64,000 bases of DNA from Nitrobacter sp963807355 (GTDB lineage: Bacteria; Pseudomonadota; Alphaproteobacteria; Rhizobiales; Xanthobacteraceae): contig CAWEBX010000013.1 in assembly GCA_963807355.1 (NCBI GenBank), forward strand, positions 62,001-126,000. Reading direction: 5' to 3'. A program made the position numbers and the translations under genes. Positions 16,749 to 23,970 of the stretch are shown in pieces; the stretch's first letter is position 1, and each line of letters begins with the position of its first letter. Below the pieces are notes generated by a model, which was not told where the DNA came from, made no database searches, and saw only the letters and a list, made by a program, of their open reading frames with translations.

Positions 16749-17564
16749 CTATGTCTCCCCTCTTCTCTCGGTATGGTTCGCCTGTGGTGGCAGGATTTTT
16801 CTGATCAGCGCGCCCAGATCAGGCCGTTCGATCTGATCGAGTTTGCCGGAGCGATCTTTCGCCGGATAATTCCAGGGATTAGGTGACGTACAGACAAAGG
16901 CGTGGACGGGTTTTCCGTCGCCAAAGTCGATGGACTGCATGGTGATAACTAGATCGACGACGCCGGGGAGTTCGCGGCCGATACGTTGACCTTCGATTTG
17001 AAGTTGGTGGGTCGCGTGGCCGTAATCGTCGGTGACAGTTTCAAGCGCACCTATCAGGATAATGTTGAGCTTCCGCGCACTTTGTAGGTGATGCATCGCG
17101 AGCAGGAATTCTCTGGCGTGCGCGCCGTAGACGGAACGTAGATCGGCCTTGCCACGCTCCGTGAAAGCTTCCGGCTGCGCCGACGCCCATCGAAAACAAA
17201 GACGCCCAGCAGCGGTCAGCGTGTCGAAGAAAACAGTGCGACATGTCTCCAGGTTTGGCAGATATCCGCCGACGCGATCAAAGTGAGTCTGTGAGTAGGG
17301 CTCGTTAGGTCCGAAGGATGGATTAGGCCCCGCAATACGCACGATCATGTCGCGGATGTCAGGCCAGGTCTTCGGCTCAATATGAGTGACTGGCACGTTG
17401 TGAACCGCGAGGTCACCGTACTCGACGTTGACGAAGAATGTGTCGGCTGGATCAATCGTCCTGAGCAACGACGTCTTTCCGGTGCCATATGGACCCACGA
17501 TCAAGGCGTGAACTCCGCGAAGTTCGGCCAGACGTTGTTGCGGGGTGATAATCTCGATGGCCAT
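16749..17564 (-). CDS. Sak4-type AAA recombinase (AAA_24 ATPase)
   Basis: This 271-residue protein has Walker A GPYGTGKTSL at 24-33 and a strand CRTVFFDTLT that is a Walker B candidate. IILIGALETVTDDYG lies in a sensor-like position. The domain is the phage AAA_24 family, RecA-like ATPases known as Sak4 when they promote single-strand annealing. The gene order Sak4, DUF669-like, Cas4-like nuclease, PrimPol-helicase is a recurrent phage replication and recombination module. It appears to be the first gene of that operon. Confidence 0.8.
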   Translation of the reverse strand: MAIEIITPQQRLAELRGVHALIVGPYGTGKTSLLRTIDPADTFFVNVEYGDLAVHNVPVTHIEPKTWPDIRDMIVRIAGPNPSFGPNEPYSQTHFDRVGGYLPNLETCRTVFFDTLTAAGRLCFRWASAQPEAFTERGKADLRSVYGAHAREFLLAMHHLQSARKLNIILIGALETVTDDYGHATHQLQIEGQRIGRELPGVVDLVITMQSIDFGDGKPVHAFVCTSPNPWNYPAKDRSGKLDQIERPDLGALIRKILPPQANHTERRGET

Positions 17565-17656
17565 AAGGTCCGCTCTCTTGGGTCGGCGTCAGATAAAGGA
17601 GGGGCGTTAGCTGGGCGCAGTGCGACCGGCTCGTTCAGTTCAGACGTTGCTTACGG

Positions 17657-17897
17657 TTACGGGTTGGCGGTTTGGGTCTTGGCGCCCGCTTCAATCGTGC
17701 GTCGCTTGTCGGCGGCGGCCAGCGTGGTTTCGTGCCAGTATCGACGACCCAGAAATCACCTCGTCAGGCGGCGGAATTATTCCGCGCGTGACCCATCTTG
17801 AAATCGATCGGAGGTGAATGTTGTATCGGCCGGCCACAGACCGCGCTGGCAGCAAGCGGTCGTATGGTGAGGTTTGATCGGCAGGAGGTTTTGGCAT
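17657..17897 (-). pseudogene. AlpA-like HTH (excisionase/activator), frameshifted
   Basis: From ATG 17897 the frame reads RYNIHLRSISRWVTRGIIPP and PPDEVISG, a MerR/AlpA-type winged helix. At about 17747 one extra G in a GGG run shifts the frame. The other frame continues RRYWHETTLAAADKRR to TAA at 17657-17659, which is the expected end of the domain (ISG-RRYW). The product as read ends in a foreign tail. AlpA-type proteins activate integrase genes or aid excision in satellites and prophages. It faces an operator-like cluster at 17966-18004. Confidence 0.6.
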
Positions 17898-17965
17898 CCT
17901 AGGCTCTCCGAGGCGCGGCTATTGCAACACAATCGGAACCTAGAATTTTTTACGCATGGTCGTAA

Positions 17966-18004
17966 TGACGAAACCTGACGTAACCTATGCGGAGAGTTGC
18001 GTCA
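17966..18004. promoter_or_regulatory. TGACGnAAC operator-like cluster
   Basis: Upstream of the AlpA-like gene are TGACGAAAC (17966-17974), TGACGTAAC (17976-17984) and an inverted GTTGCGTCA (17996-18004). The last two form an inverted repeat with an 11-base spacer. Three copies in 39 bases in the gap between two element genes suggest a regulator binding site. The binding protein is not known. Confidence 0.4.
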
Positions 18005-18032
18005 TGTTTTGTCATAAACGTGAGGGTTGTGT

Positions 18033-18764
18033 TTATTTCCCCCACCAGTGACGTACGCGTGGCCAGTTATCTTCGTGTTGGATCCAACGATGAACAGTGC
18101 GTGCTTCTGGAGGCTTCGGCTCGGTTTCGAAAAAATTCATCATCATCTCTACTCCGCGCGTGATATTGGGGGAGCCATCCTCTTTTAGGGGGAGGAGCCG
18201 CCCTCCTTCCTTCTTGAGCGTTTCGTCGCCGGAACGAATTGCGTCGTTCCAGGCGTGCTCTGGCTCTCTGCCTCCGCGACCACGGGGCGGGTCTGCTTCG
18301 GTTGCTTCATGATGTGGCGGCGGTGCTATGCGTTCGAACGGCACGGCCTGCCCTTCGATCTTAGGAGGCCCGGCGGTATTTCCGAACGCGGGCCAGATCG
18401 CCTCGAAATCCGGCCACCAGATGTAAAGAGTAGCGTCGTAGCGCCGACGGTAGCTCTCCTGATTTATACGTTCGCGATAGTGAGGCTGGACCGTGCGCTC
18501 CCTGCGCTCAGGGTCGATGCCCCACCAGCACAATTCGATCACATCCCATTCCGTATGTGAGATCAGCCTGCGCTCGCCAGAGCGTATGTCGCGGCCCATG
18601 CAACGCAGCCGATCTTGCGCCATGGCCTCCGTCAGATCGCGGGCTACGTCATCCCCATTGCGCAGGCGCTCATACAACCACTCGGCCGCCACATCCATCC
18701 CGACCCAATGTGCGCTGTTGAGCGGCAATGGTTCGGGTATATGTTCAGGCTTAGCCTTGGCCAT
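18033..18764 (-). CDS. Island-encoded hypothetical protein
   Basis: It has 243 residues from ATG 18764 (MAKAKPEH); a start 9 bases upstream is also in frame. The N-terminal half has MDVAAEWLYERLRNGDD, RCMGRDIRSGERRLISHTEW and a Trp-rich IWWPDFEAIWPAF. The C-terminus PEARTVHRWIQHEDNWPRVR may be a helix-turn-helix. Similar proteins occur in Bradyrhizobium islands next to integrases; none has a known role. It is transcribed in the same direction as the integrase. Confidence 0.6.
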   Translation of the reverse strand: MAKAKPEHIPEPLPLNSAHWVGMDVAAEWLYERLRNGDDVARDLTEAMAQDRLRCMGRDIRSGERRLISHTEWDVIELCWWGIDPERRERTVQPHYRERINQESYRRRYDATLYIWWPDFEAIWPAFGNTAGPPKIEGQAVPFERIAPPPHHEATEADPPRGRGGREPEHAWNDAIRSGDETLKKEGGRLLPLKEDGSPNITRGVEMMMNFFETEPKPPEARTVHRWIQHEDNWPRVRHWWGK

Positions 18765-19002
18765 TGGCTGCAATCCATCGGCGAGAGGTAGACCGGCCGG
18801 TGACGCGTCAACGTCCCGGCCGGTTGCACGAGTGTGCTACCTCCAAAAGCTACACGCGCGGCCCGCCTAGGTCACGGGCGGCCCGTCGGGGCTGGGTCCC
18901 TTTCCGCCCTGCCCGGCAGGCAGCTTCCAGTTGATGTCATTGATAGGCGAACCATTCCCGGTTTTTTTTGGAGTTGCCTCGGCCTGGACTTCACGAAGAC
19001 CG

Positions 19003-20364
19003 TCACCAGAGACAATACCGGCGATGTGCGCTGCCCAAAGCTCGTAGGCAGCGGTCCCGCTCAGCTAAATACGTTTCTCGGTTGTAGGTGCCGGCAACGC
19101 CTGCTTTGGAACCACTGACGTGGTTCAAGCACACTTCGATGACGTGCGGGGGAATCCCGATCCCCGCCATACCGGTCGCGGTGGTGCGGCGAAGATCATG
19201 TATTTTCCAGCCCGGAATAACTGCCTTTTCGCCGCGCTCTTTTTTGGCCTCAGCGAGCATTAGCTTGTCGAGCCTCTTTTTGTATTTGGAAAATCCGGAA
19301 ATCGGCCGAACGCTGTTGGTTGAAAATACAAAGTGATTTGATACCCTCGGTACACCCGCGATGATTTCGCGCTCGAGTGCTGGCATTGGCACATCGTGCG
19401 GCAAATGATTCTTCGTGCGTGTGCCAGGCAACCGCAGCATAGTGTTATCGGTATTCAACTCCTCGACCGTCATTTGCGCAATCTCCTCGCGTCGGCATCC
19501 AGATAGCAACAGAACCTTACAGAGCGCACCGAATGGCGATCCGATTTGATCACACGCCGCCCAGAACCACCGCAGCTCATCGGCGTTGCGGACGTCGATC
19601 TTGACGTTGAGAGCGCGGCTGCCTTTCGACGGTGCGTCTGGCCGATGCACACCTAGGCATGGATTCATTTTGATTCTGCGGTGCTCATGCAACCAGCCGA
19701 ACACCGCAGACAGCGTGTCGGCCATCTTACGAGCGCGTGCCTCGGAAGGTGCCTTGCCTCGCATTCCAAGGCCGGGAATGCCTCGATGCCGTGCCTCATC
19801 AATCAATCCGTAGATATCGTCTCCGTCGATCTCGGAAGGCAGCCGCTCACACCACCGGTCAACTAACCCTCGCTTGACGATTGTCTCGGGACCCCCGTCG
19901 AGAGGGAAGTCGTAGCCAAGCATCCGGGCTGTCTCGCGCCACCGTCTGGTCTTAGGGCGGGCGTGACGACGGATAAAGTCTAGGACGTGAGCCGGAAACG
20001 CGCTCTGCTTTGGGTCGCCGGTGTTGTCTGGTTGACGCCGGCGTCCTGCTTGCTGGATGGCAATAACGTCAATACCTCGGGCGCGCTGCAGGTTGATGCT
20101 GGCGGCGAGCGCGTGGGCCTCAGGGACCGTCAATGGCTGCCCGATCACCGGGGCGTTGCAGGCTTTTCGGTCGGTTGGGTCAAATGGCCCTAACACCAAG
20201 TTGCCGGCCTTGCCGCCCGGCCTGCGGAAACGCATGGAAAATGACTTACCGTTCGTTGGCTGAATTACGAGACGCAACCCTGCCGCTCCACCATCCGGAA
20301 TCTCCTGGACCTTCGCAGTTGCCTTCCGCTTCAGGACAGCATCTCGGCTCAGTTTCTTGGCCAT
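19003..20364 (-). CDS. Tyrosine recombinase (integrase) of the mobile element, C-terminus frameshifted
   Basis: From ATG 20364 (MAKKLSRDAV) the protein has 453 residues. It has an N-terminal arm-binding domain (GLRLVIQPTNGKSFSMRFRR), a core-binding domain and the catalytic set: Arg in LLLSGCRREEI, HDLRRT, LNHVSG, and Tyr in AGTYNRETYL. After YLAERD the read frame ends RALGSAHRRYCLW. The neighbouring frame gives AYELWAAHIAGIVSG, the usual integrase tail, and stays open to TAG at 18867-18869. So a one-base shift near 19060 lies just after the catalytic Tyr and activity may survive. The tRNA-derived attachment site is 170 bases upstream. Confidence 0.85.
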   Translation of the reverse strand: MAKKLSRDAVLKRKATAKVQEIPDGGAAGLRLVIQPTNGKSFSMRFRRPGGKAGNLVLGPFDPTDRKACNAPVIGQPLTVPEAHALAASINLQRARGIDVIAIQQAGRRRQPDNTGDPKQSAFPAHVLDFIRRHARPKTRRWRETARMLGYDFPLDGGPETIVKRGLVDRWCERLPSEIDGDDIYGLIDEARHRGIPGLGMRGKAPSEARARKMADTLSAVFGWLHEHRRIKMNPCLGVHRPDAPSKGSRALNVKIDVRNADELRWFWAACDQIGSPFGALCKVLLLSGCRREEIAQMTVEELNTDNTMLRLPGTRTKNHLPHDVPMPALEREIIAGVPRVSNHFVFSTNSVRPISGFSKYKKRLDKLMLAEAKKERGEKAVIPGWKIHDLRRTTATGMAGIGIPPHVIEVCLNHVSGSKAGVAGTYNRETYLAERDRCLRALGSAHRRYCLW

Positions 20365-20415
20365 TCTTTTCGTTCTCCACGTAAACCACACGTAAACAAA
20401 TCGCGTGTCGCGCCT

Positions 20416-20507
20416 TGTCCGGCGCTGTCGCTACCATACACGGACAAACGAGAGATTGCTATGCTAAATCAAGAGGTTCGTGAGGTGGCAGTGTCCGGCT
20501 TTGTCCG
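20416..20507. promoter_or_regulatory. Candidate integrase arm sites (TGTCCG repeats)
   Basis: Four copies of TGTCCG occur in 92 bases between the integrase start and the tRNA half: 20416-20421, inverted at 20441-20446, 20492-20497 and 20502-20507. The flanks of the first and last are also alike (CTTGTCCGGCGCTGTC and TTTGTCCGCCACTGTC). Phage integrases bind short repeated arm sites beside the core attachment site. The assignment is by position only. Confidence 0.4.
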
Positions 20508-20530
20508 CCACTGTCTACGGTTATCCTCGT

Positions 20531-20576
20531 TTTTCGATTCCGAGGGTCGGGAGTTCGAATCTCTCCGAGCGCGCCA
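20531..20576 (+). repeat. attR-like site: 3' half of a tRNA gene (anticodon loop to CCA)
   Basis: The sequence folds as the 3' half of a tRNA. The anticodon loop region reads TTTCGAT, followed by a variable loop GGGTC. The T arm is GGGAG-TTCGAAT-CTCTC (20549-20565), the acceptor strand CGAGCGC, discriminator G and CCA at 20574-20576. No matching 5' half (expected to start GCGCTCG) is present upstream, so it is not a whole tRNA. The TCG in the loop would suit an arginine tRNA, but this is uncertain. Integrases often use this part of a tRNA as core site, which marks the right edge of the mobile element. Confidence 0.7.
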
Positions 20577-20660
20577 AGTCTCGCGGAAACCGGCCAGTTC
20601 TCGGATTTCGCTCTGGCAGGTTCCCTTTAAAAGGCGCGCGCGTCGGCTTGGGTTGTCGCA

Positions 20661-20690
20661 TTGACGCGCTTGCGCCCTTTTTGACATAAT
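20661..20690 (+). promoter_or_regulatory. Sigma70-type promoter of the GrlR-like gene
   Basis: TTGACG at 20661-20666 and CATAAT at 20685-20690 are separated by 18 bases and stand 43 bases before the ATG at 20733. Both hexamers differ from consensus by one base. It lies just outside the tRNA-derived site, so the gene keeps its own promoter despite the neighbouring insertion. Confidence 0.5.
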
Positions 20691-20732
20691 GAGATCGGGA
20701 CAAGACAAAATTGCGGCTGCGAGCGGATCACC

Positions 20733-21083
20733 ATGAAAAATGGGCTGTATTCGATTCACATCGCCTTGCTTGATGGGCGTGTGGGCAAGGGCAGCGGTGT
20801 GTTGATGTTTCGCGATGGAAAAATTCTGGGCGGTGATGCTTTTCTGTTCTATACGGGCAGCTATTTCACAAAAGAGGATGGCACTTTCAGGGGCGAAGTT
20901 CTGATTCAACGCCATACGCCAAGTCGCGACGCGAACCTGCTGTTCGGCAATTCGGAATCGGTTGGAATCGGCGTTACCGGAACATTCACTGATACGACCG
21001 GCACGATGAACGGCACAGCGCTGGTCGGAAAGGCGAGTCAGATTTTCGAGGCCACGCTGCGAAAGTTGGCGGAAGCAGATTGA
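20733..21083 (+). CDS. GrlR-like regulatory protein
   Basis: The 116-residue protein begins MKNGLYSIHIALLDGRVGKG, then has LMFRDGKILGGDAFLFYTGS, a Thr-rich VTGTFTDTTGTMNGTALVG and a final ATLRKLAEAD. This is the compact beta-barrel pattern of the GrlR family. In attaching and effacing E. coli GrlR represses the LEE type III secretion genes by binding GrlA. Rhizobial relatives are widespread without GrlA or a type III cluster, so another role is likely. No secretion genes are visible here. It is the first core gene to the right of the mobile element. Confidence 0.7.
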   Translation: MKNGLYSIHIALLDGRVGKGSGVLMFRDGKILGGDAFLFYTGSYFTKEDGTFRGEVLIQRHTPSRDANLLFGNSESVGIGVTGTFTDTTGTMNGTALVGKASQIFEATLRKLAEAD

Positions 21084-21156
21084 CCGATAGAGTCTTTCAC
21101 CGTTTCACGGAAACCCCGGGGAACTCCTAATTATAGCCATTTGCTGTGCAGTCGAG

Positions 21157-23838
21157 TTATTCCGCGGCGAGTTCCATCGGCGCGACCTGCGGTAAAACGA
21201 TGTGGATGCGCGTGCCTTGCCCGGAACCGGAATCAAGTTCGAGACGCCCTCCCAAACGGCTCGTTACGATATTGTAGACAATGTGCAGACCCAGACCCGT
21301 TCCTCCTTGATCGCGCCGCGTCGTGAAGAACGGATCGAATGCCTTGCGCTGCACATCGGGGCTCATGCCGCAACCATTGTCGGAAAATAGGATCTGGACA
21401 TTGTCCCCGCCTACTCGCCGCACGACAATATCGACCGCGCCGCCCTTACCGTCCGGAAAAGCGTGTGCCACCGAATTAAGGAAAAGGTTAGTCAGCACCT
21501 GGCCGTAAGGCCCAGGGTAACTGTTCATGGTGAGATTGGGCTCGCAATCGACCGTCAGCGTCACATTGTGCTTGCGCAGGCCGGGACGCAGACTCATCAC
21601 AACCTGCTCGGTGAGTTCGCCGAGATCGAAAGCTCGCTTGTCTGAATAATTGCGGTCGGCGGCAACCTGCTTGAATGACTGCACCAGTTCGGCAGCGCGA
21701 TTGAGATTTGCGACAAGCTGAGACGCGGCATCGCGATTCGCCGCGATGAAATCGTTGAGGCTTGAGCGCCGCAACTGCCCACGCTCCACCTCCTCGGTGA
21801 ACAAGGTAATTTTCCGTTCCAGCGAAGAGGCCACCGTCAAGCTGATGCCGACAGGATTGTTGACCTCGTGAGCGACGCCCGCCACTAGACGACCGAGCGC
21901 CGCGAGTTTTTCCGCCTCGATCAGCGAGTTCTGTGTTTCGCGCAGATTGCGTAGCGCCGCCTCGGCCGCGTCCTTGGCGCGCCGCATTTCCTGTTCGCTC
22001 CGCTTGCGGTCGCCGATATCGAGCGCGACCGTGACGATATTTTCGACGTGACCGTCGGCGTCGCGGATAGGCAGCTTATTGACAAGCCATTGCCGCAGCT
22101 CACCCGATGCATCCTTATACTCTTCTTCGTAAAAGCCGAGTTCCTTACCGCTCTCAAGAACCCTCCTGTCGGTCTCATCCGTCTTTGCCGCATCGTAACA
22201 CGACATAACCTCGTGCGTCGTTCGTCCGATCGCATCGGCGGGTTCTATTCCGAAGATGCCTGCCATGTAGCGATTCATCAGAACGTAACGCAACTCAGCA
22301 TTCTTGACGTTAATCACCGCGGGCACGGTGTCGATCACCAGTTGCAGCAGCCGCCGCCCTTCTGCAATCGCCTCCTCGGCTCTCCGCTGATCAGTGATGT
22401 CGCGAACCACGCCTTCATAACGGATCATGCGGCCGCCTTCATCGCGTATCGCAGTCGCGCTATCGGAGAGCCAGAGGATGCCGCCATCGAACTGACGCAC
22501 CTGATATTCGAACCCGCGAACGGTCCCATCGCGCTCCATTCGGAGTTGGTATTTGACGGGCACCTCGGGATCGACGTGAACCGTCTGCGCGCTGTTACCA
22601 ATGCCACGGATGAGATTGTCGGGGGTGTCATACCCCATCATTCGCGCCAACGCCGGGTTGGCATCAAGCAGTTGACCGGCCGGCGTCATGACATAGATTC
22701 CGTCGACCGAACCTTCGAATAGCTTACGATAGCTTTCCTCGGCGAGGCGTTGCTCGGCAAGTGCTCGAACAGCGGCTTCTCGCGCGGAGTCCGCTTCAGC
22801 GAGCGTTCGGCGAAACACCTCGGCGGCCCGTGCGATATCCCCGATCTCGTTTTTGACACCGGTTGATGGAATCGACGTTTGTTTCTGGCCGCCAGCCAGC
22901 TTCCGGATCGCCCTTGCGATCGCCTTCAGTGGACGGACCGTCCGGCGGACCACGAACGCCGCCGCAAGCAAGCCAATCACTATTCCCACACTGCCGAGAA
23001 CGATGCTCTGCCATTTGGTTTCAGCAAGCGTCCGCGCAAAATCGCGCGATAATACCCGCTCACGTTCCGCGCTGAGTTCGCGCAGCAGTTCCGTTACTCG
23101 CCCGATCAGCCGCCCTTCCGCACCCAGCACGTCCCTATCGAGGTCTGCGATCTTTTGCTCCCGCAAGGATATCGCAATCACGGCATCGGCGTAGGCCTCA
23201 ACGGCGGCACGCACCTTGGGCTCCCCGACACGAATAGCGCGCATCTTTTCAGCCGCCCGTTCCGCGGTCATGGGGTCATGCCCAAGCAATGCGGCGGCGA
23301 CATCGCTTTGCGCTCGAAACAGTGTTCTTGATGCAGACTGATCGGCGGATTGCTCGATTATGAGTTCGAGTTTTTCGCGAAGCGGCGGCAGCGTTTCGAT
23401 CAGCTTTGCACGGTCTGCGATCAGGTTGGCCGCCCGCTCTATACCCTTGCGGTAGGTCTCCAGCCGTGGTTTGACGCCATCGATCATCTCCTGCTGCTTC
23501 GGAGCTAGCTTGATGCGTGTCTTCTTAAGCAGCTCGTTCAATGACGATGTGGCGTCCCACACCCGGCTGGACTGAGCCTTTGGATCGGTGACGTAATCAC
23601 GCGCCGCCAGCCGCAATTCGTTCAGGCGGCGGTCGAGTTCCTCGGCCAGGTCGCCTACGCTGTCCAGCCGCTGCAATTCGGCGAAGGTATTGTCGAGATC
23701 CCGCGTCGCGACGACATTGGCCACGCTGGTTGTCACTATGATCGCCAACACCAAAAAGAATCCGCCGAAGGTAATCTGGCCGATCGACAGGGACGACGAT
23801 TGTATCCGCTGAAAAAATGCTCTGAACCCAGATGGCAT
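21157..23838 (-). CDS. Hybrid-free sensor histidine kinase with HAMP and two PAS domains
   Basis: The 893-residue protein has a membrane helix at about 22-45, a long helical sensor part with Arg-rich coiled coils (to about 275), a second membrane helix (SIVLGSVGIVIGLLAAAFVV) and a HAMP domain (RPLKAIARAIRKLAGG). Two PAS domains follow (about 370-480 and 500-610), with PAC motifs such as RFEYQ/RDITDQ and IVTVALDIGDRK. The HisKA box is GVAHEVNNPVGISL with His near 656. The ATPase has GCGMSPD and GGTGLGLHIVYNI. It should autophosphorylate and signal to a separate regulator, none of which is adjacent. The ligand is unknown. Confidence 0.9.
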   Translation of the reverse strand: MPSGFRAFFQRIQSSSLSIGQITFGGFFLVLAIIVTTSVANVVATRDLDNTFAELQRLDSVGDLAEELDRRLNELRLAARDYVTDPKAQSSRVWDATSSLNELLKKTRIKLAPKQQEMIDGVKPRLETYRKGIERAANLIADRAKLIETLPPLREKLELIIEQSADQSASRTLFRAQSDVAAALLGHDPMTAERAAEKMRAIRVGEPKVRAAVEAYADAVIAISLREQKIADLDRDVLGAEGRLIGRVTELLRELSAERERVLSRDFARTLAETKWQSIVLGSVGIVIGLLAAAFVVRRTVRPLKAIARAIRKLAGGQKQTSIPSTGVKNEIGDIARAAEVFRRTLAEADSAREAAVRALAEQRLAEESYRKLFEGSVDGIYVMTPAGQLLDANPALARMMGYDTPDNLIRGIGNSAQTVHVDPEVPVKYQLRMERDGTVRGFEYQVRQFDGGILWLSDSATAIRDEGGRMIRYEGVVRDITDQRRAEEAIAEGRRLLQLVIDTVPAVINVKNAELRYVLMNRYMAGIFGIEPADAIGRTTHEVMSCYDAAKTDETDRRVLESGKELGFYEEEYKDASGELRQWLVNKLPIRDADGHVENIVTVALDIGDRKRSEQEMRRAKDAAEAALRNLRETQNSLIEAEKLAALGRLVAGVAHEVNNPVGISLTVASSLERKITLFTEEVERGQLRRSSLNDFIAANRDAASQLVANLNRAAELVQSFKQVAADRNYSDKRAFDLGELTEQVVMSLRPGLRKHNVTLTVDCEPNLTMNSYPGPYGQVLTNLFLNSVAHAFPDGKGGAVDIVVRRVGGDNVQILFSDNGCGMSPDVQRKAFDPFFTTRRDQGGTGLGLHIVYNIVTSRLGGRLELDSGSGQGTRIHIVLPQVAPMELAAE

Positions 23839-23970
23839 GGTGTTTTAGACCGGCTCCCGATGGTTCTATATAGGCCGGATCGCCGCTTCGGGGAACATAA
23901 GGATCGACCTAGCGGCAACGTCGCTCTGTGACAGGGTTACCCCATTGGCCCGGAGCGCTGTTTTAGTCGC

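Noticed and set aside
20400..20576. A complete tRNA gene
   Set aside because: Only the 3' half folds; no D arm or matching 5' acceptor strand precedes it.
23881..23970. Riboswitch or small RNA upstream of the PAS kinase
   Set aside because: The interval is short and no conserved fold or repeated motif could be recognised by eye.
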